From contig KN832872.1 in assembly GCA_000827325.1 (NCBI GenBank), positions 1,674,001 through 1,738,000 of the forward strand: 64,000 nt of DNA, given 5' to 3'. Numbering within the stretch: the first letter of the stretch is position 1; every line of letters starts with the position of its first letter. Positions 32,803-45,122 of this stretch are shown piece by piece. Source of the stretch: Oidiodendron maius Zn. Lineage: Eukaryota > Ascomycota > Leotiomycetes > Myxotrichaceae. The position numbers and the translations under genes were made by a program. The notes below the pieces were generated by a model. The model ran no database searches and was not told where the DNA came from. It worked only from the letters and a program-made list of their open reading frames with translations.

Positions 32803-33762
32803 ATGCAACTGTATCTGCTTTCGACACTGCCCATCTTGGCTGTAGTGTTGTGGCTCTACACCGTTTCCGTGACGGGCTCACGATTCCCCAAGCTGCGCAA
32901 CAAGAGGATCTGTCTGCTGATTGCGCACCCGGATGACGAGGCTATGTTCTTTGCGCCCACACTGCTGGCCCTCACGGATCCACAGTTGGGAAACCATGTC
33001 AAGATTCTCTGTCTGAGCAGTGGTATGCCGGTCAATCAAGTGCTCTTCAACAATTGCGACTGACTTGGACCAGGGAATGCGGACGGGCTGGGAGAGACTC
33101 GCAAGAAGGAATTAGTCAAGAGTAGCATGAGCCTTGGATTGCGTAATGAAGACGATGTCTTTATTATTGAGAGCGCGTATGTCTCATTTTATTGCTACCA
33201 ACTAACAATACTAACACTGCGCAGCGATTTTGAAGATAGCATGGCGACCACTTGGGATAAGACCAAGATCGCCTCCCTCCTCAGCGCAGCATTCGCCCCC
33301 AACCTTGCCAAACCGATGAAGTCGAAGGGCGTAGAAGCGCCAACTGCCACAATTGACGTCCTTCTAACCTTCGACCAATCGGGCGTCTCGTTGCACCCAA
33401 ACCATATCTCTTTATTCCACGGGGCACGCCACTTCATTGCTTCCCTAATCCATAACCATCCTGGATGGCAATGTCCTGTCGATCTTTATACCCTCACTTC
33501 TGTCAACATTGCACGCAAATACAGCAGCTTTCTGGATTCGATGCTCAGCATCCTAATTATGGCCTTCAGTAAGCGCCAGAGCGGTGATCATCCCTCACCA
33601 CTTTTGTTTGTGAGTGGGGCTGGACAGATCAGGACAGCGCAAAAGGCGATGACGACTGCACACAAGAGCCAAATGAAGTGGTTCCGTTGGGGATGGATTG
33701 GGTTGAGCAGGTATATGGTTGTCAACGACTTGAGTCTAGAGAAAGTAACCACATCTCGATGA
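32803..33762 (+). CDS. gpi12: GlcNAc-PI de-N-acetylase (PIG-L/GPI12)
   Basis: Exons 32803..33022, 33074..33176 and 33225..33762 give 286 aa. Residues 3-22 form a membrane anchor. AHPDDEAMFF near residue 41 is the zinc-binding HPDDE motif of the LmbE/PIG-L family. VSLHPNH near residue 200 supplies the C-terminal His motif. The joins restore LSSG-NADGLGETR and IIESA-DFEDSMATTWD. The enzyme removes the acetyl group from GlcNAc-phosphatidylinositol, the second step of GPI-anchor synthesis, on the cytosolic face of the ER. Confidence 0.92.
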
Positions 33763-34168
33763 GTACATAGAGGATATGGTGACTTGTACCAGTATAACCT
33801 TAACATAATGTTTAGCAATGCTTCTCCCACCTAGTTGTGGTTGAGATCTTCTATTCACATTACGACTTATAACTGTGCTGATTTGAATTGTTTAATGGTA
33901 AGCAGCCTGCGGTTTTCGTGCGGAGCTGACAGAGCCAAACCCCCTTTCTAGTAGATATTTCACACATAGGTATTTAAGTGCATTTCGGTGTCTAGACTGC
34001 GGCACATGGAGAGCTATGAATTGTCAAACTTCTGATCGTGAGAGTACTGGGAGCTAAATGGAAGAAGATATACTCCGTCCAGATAAGATTTGCTGTTCTA
34101 TGAGTTCTAGAAAAAACAAACGTGCGATATTCAGACTCTTATATCACACCCAGGAAATCAAACCACAA
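33763..34168. other. convergent 3' spacer
   Basis: About 400 bp between the 3' ends of gpi12 and the second ABC transporter. No gene is seen. Confidence 0.4.
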
Positions 34169-37100
34169 TTACTCCCCACGGATAGTCTTTTCTAGAGCCT
34201 CCTGCTCACCACTCTGTGCCACCATATCCTTAAACGTGCCTTCCTCCTTATCAATAAGCTCTCGAGGGCTTCCGAACTCCTCGGCTTTTCCATCCCGCAT
34301 AACCAGAATACGATCAAAGTCTGCCACTGTGCTGAGACGATGCGCGACAACAAGCAAAGTGGTATTGGCAAATTCCTCTCGGATACTTCGTTGGATTAGA
34401 GTATCCGTCGCCATATCAACAGCAGAGGTGGCCTCGTCAAGGATAAGCAGTCGCGGGCGGGAAAGGATCGCACGAGCTAGGCAAAGGAGTTGCTTTTGGC
34501 CTTGGGAGAGATTGGATCCGGCGGCAGATATGGGTGAGTTAAGGGAGTTGAAGATGTTTGCATTGCCTTTAATGTCTGTCAATGTCGCAGCAGTGCTGCT
34601 AACAGAAGACTCCGCAATAAGTTCCGGAACAGGCGTGTTATCCGATGATGGGATAAGGTGCACTCGCCGGAGCACTTCCTTGAGTTCATAGTCAGAGAAG
34701 TTGTCGAAGGGATCAAGATTCGATCGAATAGTGCCAGAGAAGAGGACTGGATCTTGCGGGATAATTGCAAGACGTGTGCGGAGATCATGTAGCTTTATAG
34801 TCGAAATGTCGACGCCGTCAATAACAATGCTTCCTTTTCTAGCCTCCAGGAAGCGGAAAAGTGCCAGTGACAATGTGGATTTTCCTAATTTGTGTCAGAA
34901 ATGATACGGAATAAAACGAGCGATACATACCAGCCCCAGTTCTACCGACAACTCCAATTCTCTGGTTGGAATCCGCCTTGAATGTAAGGCCCTTCAATAT
35001 GGATGGTAAATCCTCAGCATAACCAACTTCCAAATCCTTAACCTCTAACTTCCCTTCCTCGGGCCACGAAGCGCGAAGATTGTCAATACCGCCCAGATTT
35101 TCTGTGCCTAGATTAGAATATTCAAATATACGCTCCGCCGCATTCATATCTAATTCCGTCTGGGAAGCAATTCTGGTCGTTCTGATAGCTGCTTCTCTGT
35201 ATTCCATGGCAAAAGCGAGTGCAAATCCTGCAAGACTTGCCTCAACACCACGGGTAGATACCACAAATGCTGAAACGGCAGACGAGAAGAGAGAGCCGAT
35301 CAAACCCATGCGGTATCCAACCCAGTTATTGTATAAGGCAGTGTGCCAGGTTGACGCTGCAAATTGATCGATGAGGGTAAACATTCGAGACTCGAATGTA
35401 GGCACAGTGTTGAAGGCTCGGATGGTGCTGAGCCCCTCGTAGGAAGAACTGAAGAGAGAGATAGCTGGAGACTTCTGGATTGACTCTAGGCGCTTGATTG
35501 ACCGAGCACCGCGAAGATAGCGGCGAGTAATATTTCCACAGATCACTGCCGGTATTATTAGTAGGATACCTTGGTGAATTGACTTCTTACTCACACAACA
35601 GGAGGAGAGCTAAGATAATCATATATGGTGATATAAAGAATCTAACGAGTCAGAATATCTCAAATAATTAGGTGGATATGACTTACGCTGCTGCTAAGAT
35701 GCCCATGAGGTCAAGGAACGTACCGGCAACGTACGCAAGGTCCAGGGAGAGCTGGGAGTCGAGAAGCTGGAAATCTGCAGTAAAGCGATTCAAAATTCTG
35801 CCAGTAGGAACAGTATCAAGCCATCGTAAGGGTGTTCTTAGCACACTGTAGGTCATATCCCTGAAAACCTCGCGGGAGGCTCTGAGCGATCCACGGTAGA
35901 CTAGGTATACACGTACAGCAGCAACCGTAATGGCCACTAGAGAAATGCCTATATAGACGCTGAGATAGAAACCCAATCCCTTCGTTTCCTGAATTAATTG
36001 AGTACTAATCGCCGATGAGTTGAGATTTGGCGTGAAAAATTGTGATTGGATGGAGTACATGTGTGTGATATGTATCATCTCTGCCGTGGCATGCTCGGAA
36101 GCGGCGGTCCATACCTTAACCCACCAGGAACGGCTCAAAGTGAGTGCTTGCGACAAGATGTATACAAAAATGACCACACCCCAGAATGGAACTCCTCCAC
36201 TAGCCTTGAGATACTGCGCGTACACGCTCCTCTTGACGCTGCCGGATTCTCGTGCTTCATCTTCAACCAGTTTCTTAGGAGGTCCTTTAGCCGAAGGTGC
36301 CGTGCTATCTCCATTAGTAGCTCCGTCAATAGTGGACTCAGAAGTCACTAGAGTACTGGCGCTGGTACTGCTCTCATCTGAATCCTCGGCATTGAGAATT
36401 TCTGTCAAACTCCCAGTTTCCCGAAGTTGTTCTGTTAGACCCGCATGCTCAAGCGTCCCCCGGGCACCTAATCGCACAGCGTACTTCGCCTTTGGAAGAC
36501 AGAGAGCGACATGGTGGGTGACTAAGATACGGGTTCTGCCTTTCGAGAGTTCTCCGGTCAAAGCATTTTCGTAAATTTCCTTGCCTACATGTGCATCGAG
36601 AGCTGAGAACACATCATCAAGGATCAATATTCCTGCACGAGAATAGAACGCACGCGCCAGAGTAAGACGCCATTTCTGGCCTCCGCTGAGACTTATACCC
36701 TGTGCGCCGACCTCTGTTGAATCGCCATCCTCAAACATCGCCAGATCCTTAGTGAGGGCGCAAGCTTTGATGACCTTCTCATATCTAACAGGATCATACG
36801 GCAAGCCGAAGAGAATATTGTTCTTGATGGTTGCGTTCTCAATCCATGGTGTTTGTCCAACATATGCCCTAGCAGTGGGAAGAATCCAGTTGGACGCATT
36901 TGCCTTGCTATCGAAACGTTCCATTAGTGGAGGCGACCTCGGAACTCTGATATCTCCTGACAGCACATCGGCTTCGCCAAGTATCGCAGTGAGGAGTAAT
37001 GATTTACCAGAGCCTGTCGGCCCTGAAATCACACTCAGGGCATCATTCGGGAAGTCTATATTGATATCGCGGAGAACGAACCGATCATCGTCGTCGCCCT

Positions 37101-39025
37101 TGTGGCTGTCGCTTGGGAATGTAAGGGCAACTTTATTGAATGATATGGAGTCTCCAGGATATGTATTCTCTTCCTTGTCTGGAATCTGCAGGAACGAATC
37201 GATTCGGTCGGCGCTGACTTTGGCGTTCACCCCCATAGTAACGAGCATCGGAATCATATGCGTCAGGCCCTCTAGTTGCATAAAAAGGCTGAGAGCAGTA
37301 AACGCAATTGATGGAGGAAGGCTGCCATTAAGATAAGAATAGCTAGCAAGAGCAAATCCCGCAAAGAGGACAGGACTGAGGTCGGAGATGAAGCCCATGA
37401 TGACGTTATTCACCTTCGTCCTCCAAACAAGATTAAGCTCTTTCTCTCGGACCTTTTCAATCTTCTCAGCCCACTGGGGCTCAATAGAGGAGAACTTGAT
37501 TTGGCGGATGCCATTCAGTGCTTCTGTGATGATTTTTGTTTTGGCATCCCTTGCTTCCATCAAATGTTTTTGCAGGCGAGCGTAGCGTTTACCAAGAAGA
37601 TGATTTGCCGGGTACATAAGCAGCATCACGGACATACCCACAAGCATACTTACCCAACCGACAAGAAGCCACAGAAAAACAATAGCCAAAACGACTCGGA
37701 CAGCGAAGTTGAGATAAAATTGTTGGTTTCCAGCAAAGATTCCAATTAGGTTTGTGTCAACTGCAAACATATTGACTACATCTTGTTGTGTCTTCGGCTT
37801 CCTGGGACCGGATTCTGGGATTTTCTTGGCATTGATGGCATCTTTATCCTTAGCTGTGGTCTCATCATCGTTCTCAGACGTCGGCTCTTTCGTATCCTTA
37901 ATCCGCATCATTTTCTCAAAGATCAGTGACGTGAGGATGGAACGCAGCGGAATCGAGATGTCAGTCATCATGAGCCAAAATATGCGGTAATCGATGAGAG
38001 TCGAGCCGACAGTAATAAGGAACATGGAACCGACCCAGATCCAGCCCTTAGGATCCAGGGGATTGAAGTCTTGTCGGTCCTCCAGGAACCGTAAGAGGTG
38101 TAGCATGGTGAACTGTGGACCCACGTCGAAGAAGCAGGATACAGTAATGAGGAACCACTGCCAGAAGAAATGAGCCTGCATATTCCAGAAGATAAGGAGC
38201 CACAGTTTAACAGTTGGCTTTAGGGACGTATTGCGAAACTTATCCTTAGCCTCCTTGGACCGGATATGTGAGTCGAGTGCGGGCATGTCGGTAATGTCAA
38301 TGGGTTTCGTCGCTGCGAGATCGAGGATGTCTGAGCTCCAGCTATATGTGTAGCGGCCCCACAGCGACGCTTTGAGTTGTCTCTCCACAAGTGTGCCATC
38401 GGGGCGGTAGACATCTGGTCGTCTCTCGATCGAGGCCAGGCCGCAGATTATGGATCCCGAAGCGAGGACTTGAAGCGCAGTGACGCTGCCCAGGATGGTC
38501 CTCCTGTGAGAGGGTGGAAGGTCGCCTAGGAGCAGTACCCATCCCAGAGCAATAATTAAGGAACAGGAGTAGAGGTTCCAATAAGCGCGATTGAATCTCT
38601 CAACACAGTTGTCGACTCTTGCAGTATCAGCGAGTTGCACAAGCATTAAAAGCTATTCACCACTTATCAGCACCATGGACAAAGACAGAAACCTAGGCGC
38701 CTACCCAAGAAGCAAATAGCAACCATAATTGCACAATGGTAAGGTCCGAGAATGAATCTTTTAAGACAGTAGCCCATACGGCGAGGCCAAAAGAGGCGGC
38801 CAGACCCACGGGCGCAGCGACAAAAATTATCAGAAACTGCCTCTTTGTGGAAAAACGTGCCATAGACTCCTCCGTGGCGACGCCATCCTCATCTTCATAC
38901 AGAGCGGGCAAATCTGGAGAATTCACACGCCAAGGCGCCTTGCATAGCCGCCATAGAGAAGACAACGAAAACAACACCACCAGAATAAACGACGTGTATG
39001 TCACTTTTGCTAGCGAGATATCCAT
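34169..39025 (-). CDS. second ABCC-type ABC transporter
   Basis: Exons complement(34169..34884, 34931..35545, 35595..35641, 35687..38652, 38705..39025) give 1554 aa. One internal exon is only 47 nt. The order is an N-terminal hydrophobic region (TMD0-like), TMD1, NBD1, TMD2, NBD2. NBD1 has [10 protein letters not shown] near residue 645, [14 protein letters not shown] and [12 protein letters not shown], where Asp replaces the catalytic Glu. NBD2 has GRTGAG-KST across the last intron, [14 protein letters not shown] and [12 protein letters not shown]. This is the MRP/YCF1/YBT1 class, which moves conjugated organic anions across the vacuolar or plasma membrane. The start at 39025 is the first ATG in a frame closed by a stop about 70 bp upstream; an earlier exon cannot be excluded. 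It is on the opposite strand from, and clearly different in sequence to, the ABCC at 19436-24030. Confidence 0.9.
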
Positions 39026-39986
39026 TGTCGATACTGCTGCTCGTCTCCAGAAACGGAGTGGGCGCACGCCTGGTATGTGAGGGAAATTCCTCACTCAGGC
39101 AACAATGAAACTATTCAAAGGCAACCACCAGTTCACAATCAACATAAATACAAAGAGAAATTAAGAAATTCTCCAAGCCTGATGAATCATCGATGGTAGC
39201 CTTGCGCCGTGGCCATACTACGTACAGCGCGGCACCTTCCTAGAAGACACGCCGAAGATAAAGGAAATAGAGGGCTTCCGATTGGATGTATCGCGAAAGC
39301 ACGTGATTGGTTTCGGGGGCCTGGCCCGATCGGGTCTCATTCGGGTAATTACTCCGTCAACAGCAATATTTTACTCCGTCCGGACATCGCGAGAGCGGCT
39401 CGGGTTTGCCTTCGGAGTCGGAAGGAAAAGGTTCTACTTGGTATTTTAACCCCTGCGGAATGCCCGATGTCGTTTCTGAGCTGTCTCTCTCTTCAACGTC
39501 CAGTAAATAATATCGTTCCCGCTCGGCACCCTAGCCAGCGGTGCGCAACCGTTGATAGGCAGTCCCTATTAAGTCGAGCCAGCCTTTGCCGCCTTTCAAT
39601 TTTTGACCCTGGCTCTTTTTGAGATGGTACGCATCTCTACTGTGATAGCTAGGTTCTAGCAAGCCTGGCCATCGGTCCCACTGTCCCGGCCATGTGTCTT
39701 CCCTCTGCGTGATGATCATCTACTCCCTATGTGATGGTGGGGTAATAGTTCTGTACTTGGTACTTGGTACCCCGCAATTGCTTACTCAGGTCTTGAAGAG
39801 GCATCTCCAACAAGGACATGGCTTCGCTTTGCTTTTCAGACTTATTACGATCTGCGCTCCAAGGCCAAATTTTTTTTTTTTCAGTGCATAAGCAGAGGTC
39901 AAACTCAAATATGACATTCAATTCAATGTACGGTATGCGATAGCCAACTACATTCGACTTATGGCTCGGAGGAATATCGACTCGTT
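39026..39986. other. divergent promoter region with T12 tract
   Basis: Nearly 1 kb between the ABC transporter and the Zn2Cys6 regulator. It contains a run of 12 T at 39870-39881 followed by CAG, a tandem TACTTGG pair at 39754-39767, and several CGG/CCG triplets around 39370-39420. No gene is supported. Confidence 0.45.
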
Positions 39987-42305
39987 ATGGAGAGTGGGGA
40001 GTCGAACCTGCGAGATCGTAAACGACGAGCTTCGCGTGCATGCTCCTCGTGCAATGCTCGCAAGGTCCGCTGCGACGTAACTACTAGAGGTCAGCCATGC
40101 ACTGGTTGCCGGATTGACCATTACAAGTGCGAGGTTCCGGCCAGGAAAACACGGAGGAAGAGGTCGGACAAGGCAGAAGATCCTCTGAGGCGCTGTTCTC
40201 CTGCAAGTTCAAATGAGCCCAGTTCAACGTTGCTTCCACCGCCCAAATCCACGCGGCAGAGTCTCTCTCAACACGAAATCATCCACCAGGTTCCACACTA
40301 TCCTTTTCTTCTCAAATTTGCGCATGTTTCTACACATTCTCAGCCCAGTATACGCTCTTCAAAGTCTTTTGAAGCAAGCCAAAGTTCAAACGGGAGCACA
40401 AGCCAGACTCCCGGCTTGCCTAATGTGGATCCGCCTGAAAATCTGGCCTTCTTGCGGCAACGGGGAGCTCTCGATCTTCCCGATTCGAATGTGGTAGATA
40501 AAATGATACATTACTATTTTCATTTCATACACCCATTCTTCCCAATTATCGACAAATCAACATTTCTTTCTACCAATAATCTAATGAAGTATGATAAGCG
40601 TGAACCAAGCTTGCTACTATTACAAGCAGTCTTATTTTCCGCCAGCAGCGTGAGCAAAGCTTTGCTATCCGTATATCTACCTACTGATAAAATGAAGTTA
40701 GTGCCAGTGGACTTGTTGAGGGACGCCGGATACACAACTCGAAGACAAGCAAGGAAAATTCTATATAAGAGGACTAAGGTATCCATGCTTTGATGTACCG
40801 TTACTAATACAGAGACTAACGTCCCCATTAGGACTTGTATCTCCTTGACTATGAATCAGATAATGTTGTAATGGTTCAGGCATTGCTCTTAATGAGTTAC
40901 TACTATCCTTCAATGATTGAACAAAAACACACTTGGCACTGGGTACATCAAGCCATTAGTCTGGCTCAAGCAACTGGAATGCATCGTGATCCAGGCAATG
41001 TTGCTCAGCGTCGACTCTGGGCACGGATTTGGTGGGCCTGTTTAGTCCGAGATAGACTTGTCAGTCTTGGTACTGGGCGACCCATGCATGTTAATAGCGT
41101 TGACTGCAATGTACCCATGCCGATACTTAAAGATCTGCAAGAACCTGGGGATAACGAGGATGAAAGCGCAGTTAAGACGATGTTCATCGAGTTTGTCAAA
41201 CTCTGCCAGTACATGGAGGGTGTACTCTCTTTGCGGTACGCCACAACAACGACTACTGCAGCAACTCTTGAGCAAATAAGGGCCTGTGGGGATGGGCTGC
41301 AGTCGTGGCTCCAAAGCCTTCCACCAGTTGCAAGACGCCAGGGAGAATCTGTTAGTTTTGGTGATAATCCAAGCATCACCACTCTGTACAGAGCAATCCT
41401 TCATCAACTTTACAAGTGTGCTACACTTATTCCCACTAACTCTGTCCTTAAATCTGACATCACATTATTAGTGTTACTATTATCTCACTTTATCAGCCAT
41501 ATCATATTATCAGCGCTGACGTATCAGCAAGTTATCATCGAGGAAAGCATGAAATAAACTTAGCAGCCCTTGATACAACTGATATTGCCACCCAGCTTGT
41601 CAGCCATGACCTGGTCAAGTATTGTCCTACATATTGGTATGCAATGTCCTCTTCTGTGTATGTCCTTACTGAGTATCATTCAATAGCGTCACTTGTATAT
41701 TGCCTCCCCTTATTGTGCATCTCTTAGAGATTCGCAATACCCCTTCCCGCGACACCAAAGCGTTACATACTAATCAATACAACTTATGTATGACATATCT
41801 TCGTGAGCTCGGGAAAATATATTGGCATGCGAGCTTCTATTGCGATTTCTTTGATCTCGCCGCATCAATCGACAGTGATCTTCCTACACAATCACGAACA
41901 GAAACACAAGATCCTCTAATATCTTTCCTTCAACAGCAAATGGGCTTCAACCAAAAAATTATACCAAAGTTCGTCAACACTGTCGCAAAAAAAGCTCAGG
42001 ACGGTGATGATGAACTTGAACAGCATGCTGATAATAATACGAGATCCAGAATACAGTATCTTTCAACTTCAGAAAGCAGGACAATTGGCAGTTCTATGTC
42101 CCTTCCTATCATGCCAGGCGTACAAGAGAGATCTGAAAGCCAGCATATGAATGCCGGCATGCTCAACAATATGGCTGATAGCAATCGCTTATTTGGTAAT
42201 GAGACGAGCGCCGACATTTTCGCCGACCCTAGAGATGACGATCTTCAATTTGAAGAATGGCTAGGCACCTACGGAACATTCCAACATATCTTTCCTTCGG
42301 CTTAG
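39987..42305 (+). CDS. Zn2Cys6 transcription factor, FarA/CTF1-like
   Basis: Exons 39987..40778, 40832..41415, 41472..41636 and 41687..42305 give 719 aa. The zinc cluster is CSSCNARKVRCDVTTRGQPC plus CRIDHYKC near residues 20-48. The Fungal_trans regulatory domain begins with LAFLRQRGALDLPD, then HYYFHFIHPFFPIID, then YYYPSMIEQKHTWHWVHQAI. The second intron uses GTGTGC and an ATTAG acceptor; splicing restores LHQLYNVTIISLYQPYH, as expected for the domain. The third gives KYCPTYCVTCILPP. The LRQRGALDLPD signature and domain order resemble fatty-acid and cutinase regulators (FarA, CTF1). The target genes are unknown. The adjacent sugar transporter is a possible target. Confidence 0.85.
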
Positions 42306-42908
42306 ATAGATCTATCCTGTCGCGAAGTGGCTATATGCCAGCGTACTACACCTGGAAAAGTATTCAAGGTCTTGGCTGGATTCTCACTCTCTCGAGTTTC
42401 ATTTCTTGATATCGGGTTCTAACGATGCATTCAGCGTTGTTTACATGTACGTAAGATATAACCTAGATTTTAAAGTCTGTCCACTACATGGAATTTGTAC
42501 AATCCATACCTATGGACTGCACACATAGTTGCAGCTCAGAATGCAGATATTTTCCTCTTCTTCGGCTCTTCGGGTATATTTAATGAATCACCCGAGATAG
42601 CATCTCTCTAGACCCACAATAAGCAGCACAGATGCACACCCAGCAACACTTATGAGGAACTGGACGAATGTGGTAAGTAGGTTTCTTGGGCAGGATGCGG
42701 GGATCTCTTTAAGTGGGGGTGCTCCCTTCTCCGCGAAGACTGGGACAGTCCAATCACATAACTAGAATCGGCTCTTCGGCTTCATGTCAATAAGGAAGAG
42801 CAATTAAATATCTTGATGGATTTCTTCAGAAACTTGGACATTTCTTGCTCTTGTCCTATGACGGAGCAGATATTTCCAGTTTTGTTTGTTGAGAATATCT
42901 AAGAAAAA
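42306..42908. other. intergenic, transporter promoter
   Basis: 603 bp, AT-rich, between two + strand genes. No gene is seen. Confidence 0.4.
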
Positions 42909-45122
42909 ATGTTGTCAAAGGTGCTTGTCCAATTCAATTAATTCTGTATCTTTTATTAATAGGCATCAGGCGGTTTATATTTATGGAATTGCGCCATGCA
43001 CTGGCGGCCTTGCGTTTGGATATGTAAGTCTCTGACCAATTATTCTTCCTCATTCTCTAAACAGTTATGTTTAATTTATAGGACACTGGTTCAATGAGTA
43101 AGTCCAGCAATCTGCCCTTTGAATATCTAATGTGCTTATACAATTCAGGTGGCATTCTTGCCATGCCTCAGTTTCTGGAATATTTTAATTACCCGAGTAA
43201 CTTTCGACAGGGCGGCATCACGTCCGCTATTCTTGCCGGAGCCTTCGTTGGATCATTGCTCACAGGAGCTTTCCTCGCAGATCGTTTTGGCAGAAAGCGG
43301 ACGATTCTTTTCGGCTCAGCTCTCTTTACTGTTGGCTGCGCGGTCTCCTGCGCAGCCAATGGCCTCGTTGCTTTAGTGGCAGGACGAGTAATAAATGGCC
43401 TGGGTAATGGGTGTCTCGCAATGATGGTATGTTAAATCCGATTGAGTTGAGTTCCATTCTGTATTTTTACAAAACTCCCAGGTACCATTATATCAGAGCG
43501 AAATATCACCAAAGGAGTATGTGTATCCATGTTGCTGTCAACGAAAAACTAATTGGTCAGGGTCCGTGGCCGCATTATATCAGTTCAACAATGTTTCATC
43601 AACTTCGGAATATTGATTGCCTTCTGGATCCAGTATGGCTCAAGCTTTCTTTCTGGCTCTGCTGCTTGGAGACTGCCGATGGGCCTTCAAATGATTGTAA
43701 AACTGATTAAAAGACATCCGCTTTCTGGATATTCGCTCACAGATATAATAGGCTACTATCACACTTCATTTCACAATGTATTTCTTGCCTGAGTCTCCAC
43801 GATGGTTGGTTCAGAAAGACCGCCATGAGGAAGCACTAGTGGTCCTAGCAAGAGTTCATGCGAACGGAAATGTCAACGACCCCTATGTCCAAGCAGAAAT
43901 GAGTGAGATCCGTGCGAAGATTACCCATGAGAAACTACATCCTATACCCTCATATTTTCAACTCCTTCTCGGCAGCGAGTGGAGGCGTATGTGGATTGGT
44001 ATCGGAGTGGTGCGTTACATGTCTCCCTTCTCAAGTACTATTTCTGACCTTTATACAGCAATTTTGGCAATCTATGACTGGCATTAACGTGTATGTTCTA
44101 CTAACCCTATAATCTCCCGCCTCCCACCTCCTATCTCCAATTGCTGATGAGTTCAGGATCATGTACTATGCCGTTTTTTTATTTCAACAGGCTGGCATTG
44201 CCAGTACTGCCTCCTCATTGCTCGCAAATGGCATCCAAGGGGCTGTGCTTAATATCTTCACCCTGCCCAACATGTACTTCATGGATTCTTGGGGTAGGAG
44301 AAGGCCCATGATAATTGGTGGCATAGGAATGGGCATCTCAATGATGCTTATTGGAATCATCATGAAGACCAGGGGTGAGGAAACTTACCGTATAGGGCAA
44401 TTAACGTCAGACTAACTTGGCCGCATAGGGAACCCGGTCTACGATAGCCTGACGCAGAAGACAAATTTTGATTTCACGTCAAAGTCTGCATCAAATGCAA
44501 CTATTGCGTTTGTATACATCTACGTAATGATGTTTGCTCTTACTTGGGCTTGCGTTGCCTGGGTATACCCGCCGGAAATATTTAGCATGAATATGCGAGG
44601 ACGAGCTACCTCCATGACCACAGCAACAAACTGGTTTATCGTAAGTCCCAGAGGTTAACTTTCATATTGAACCCTAACTGGTAGCGTAGAACTTCTGGTT
44701 CGCTCTGTACATACCTACGGCCATGAATAAAATAAGGTATGCATTGTATAATCCACCTTGACATATCCGATACTAATTCGTATCAGCTGGAAACTCTACC
44801 TCATCTTCATGGCCTTCTGTTATCTGATGGCAATTGTCATATATCTCTTCTATCCGGTAAATCTTTTTCCTTTGCTTTTCTTAAGATAGGTCTTAATTTT
44901 CATCCACAGGAGTCCGCTGGCAAGACACTTGAAGAGATGGATTATCTCTTCACGAAAGGCCGCAGCGCGTGGGTGTTCACGGATAAAGAAGCGACCAAGA
45001 TTGGAGCGATTTTTGAGCGCGATATGACTCACGGTGAGGCTCTGACCGTATTCGAAGACAAGTCGGCCGAATATGGTTACGTTGAGAAGGTGGTTGGGTC
45101 AAATGAGACTGCCGTAGCATAG
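42909..45122 (+). CDS. MFS sugar transporter, 13 exons
   Basis: Exons 42909..42920, 42970..43023, 43082..43097, 43149..43426, 43482..43516, 43561..43696, 43752..44009, 44059..44090, 44157..44374, 44429..44640, 44690..44736, 44787..44856 and 44910..45122 give 526 aa. Every join keeps frame and restores a family motif: GLAFGY-DTGSMS-GILAMPQF, ISPKE-VRGRIISVQQ, QMI-ATITLHFTMYFLPESPRWL, GIGV-QFWQSMTGINV-IMYYA, NWFI-NFWFALYIP. Sugar-porter signatures are ADRFGRKR, PESPRWL, QSMTGIN and DSWGRRRP. Twelve membrane helices are expected. By family it is a proton-coupled hexose or polyol importer of the plasma membrane. The 12-nt first exon (MLSK) is the least certain part. Confidence 0.88.
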
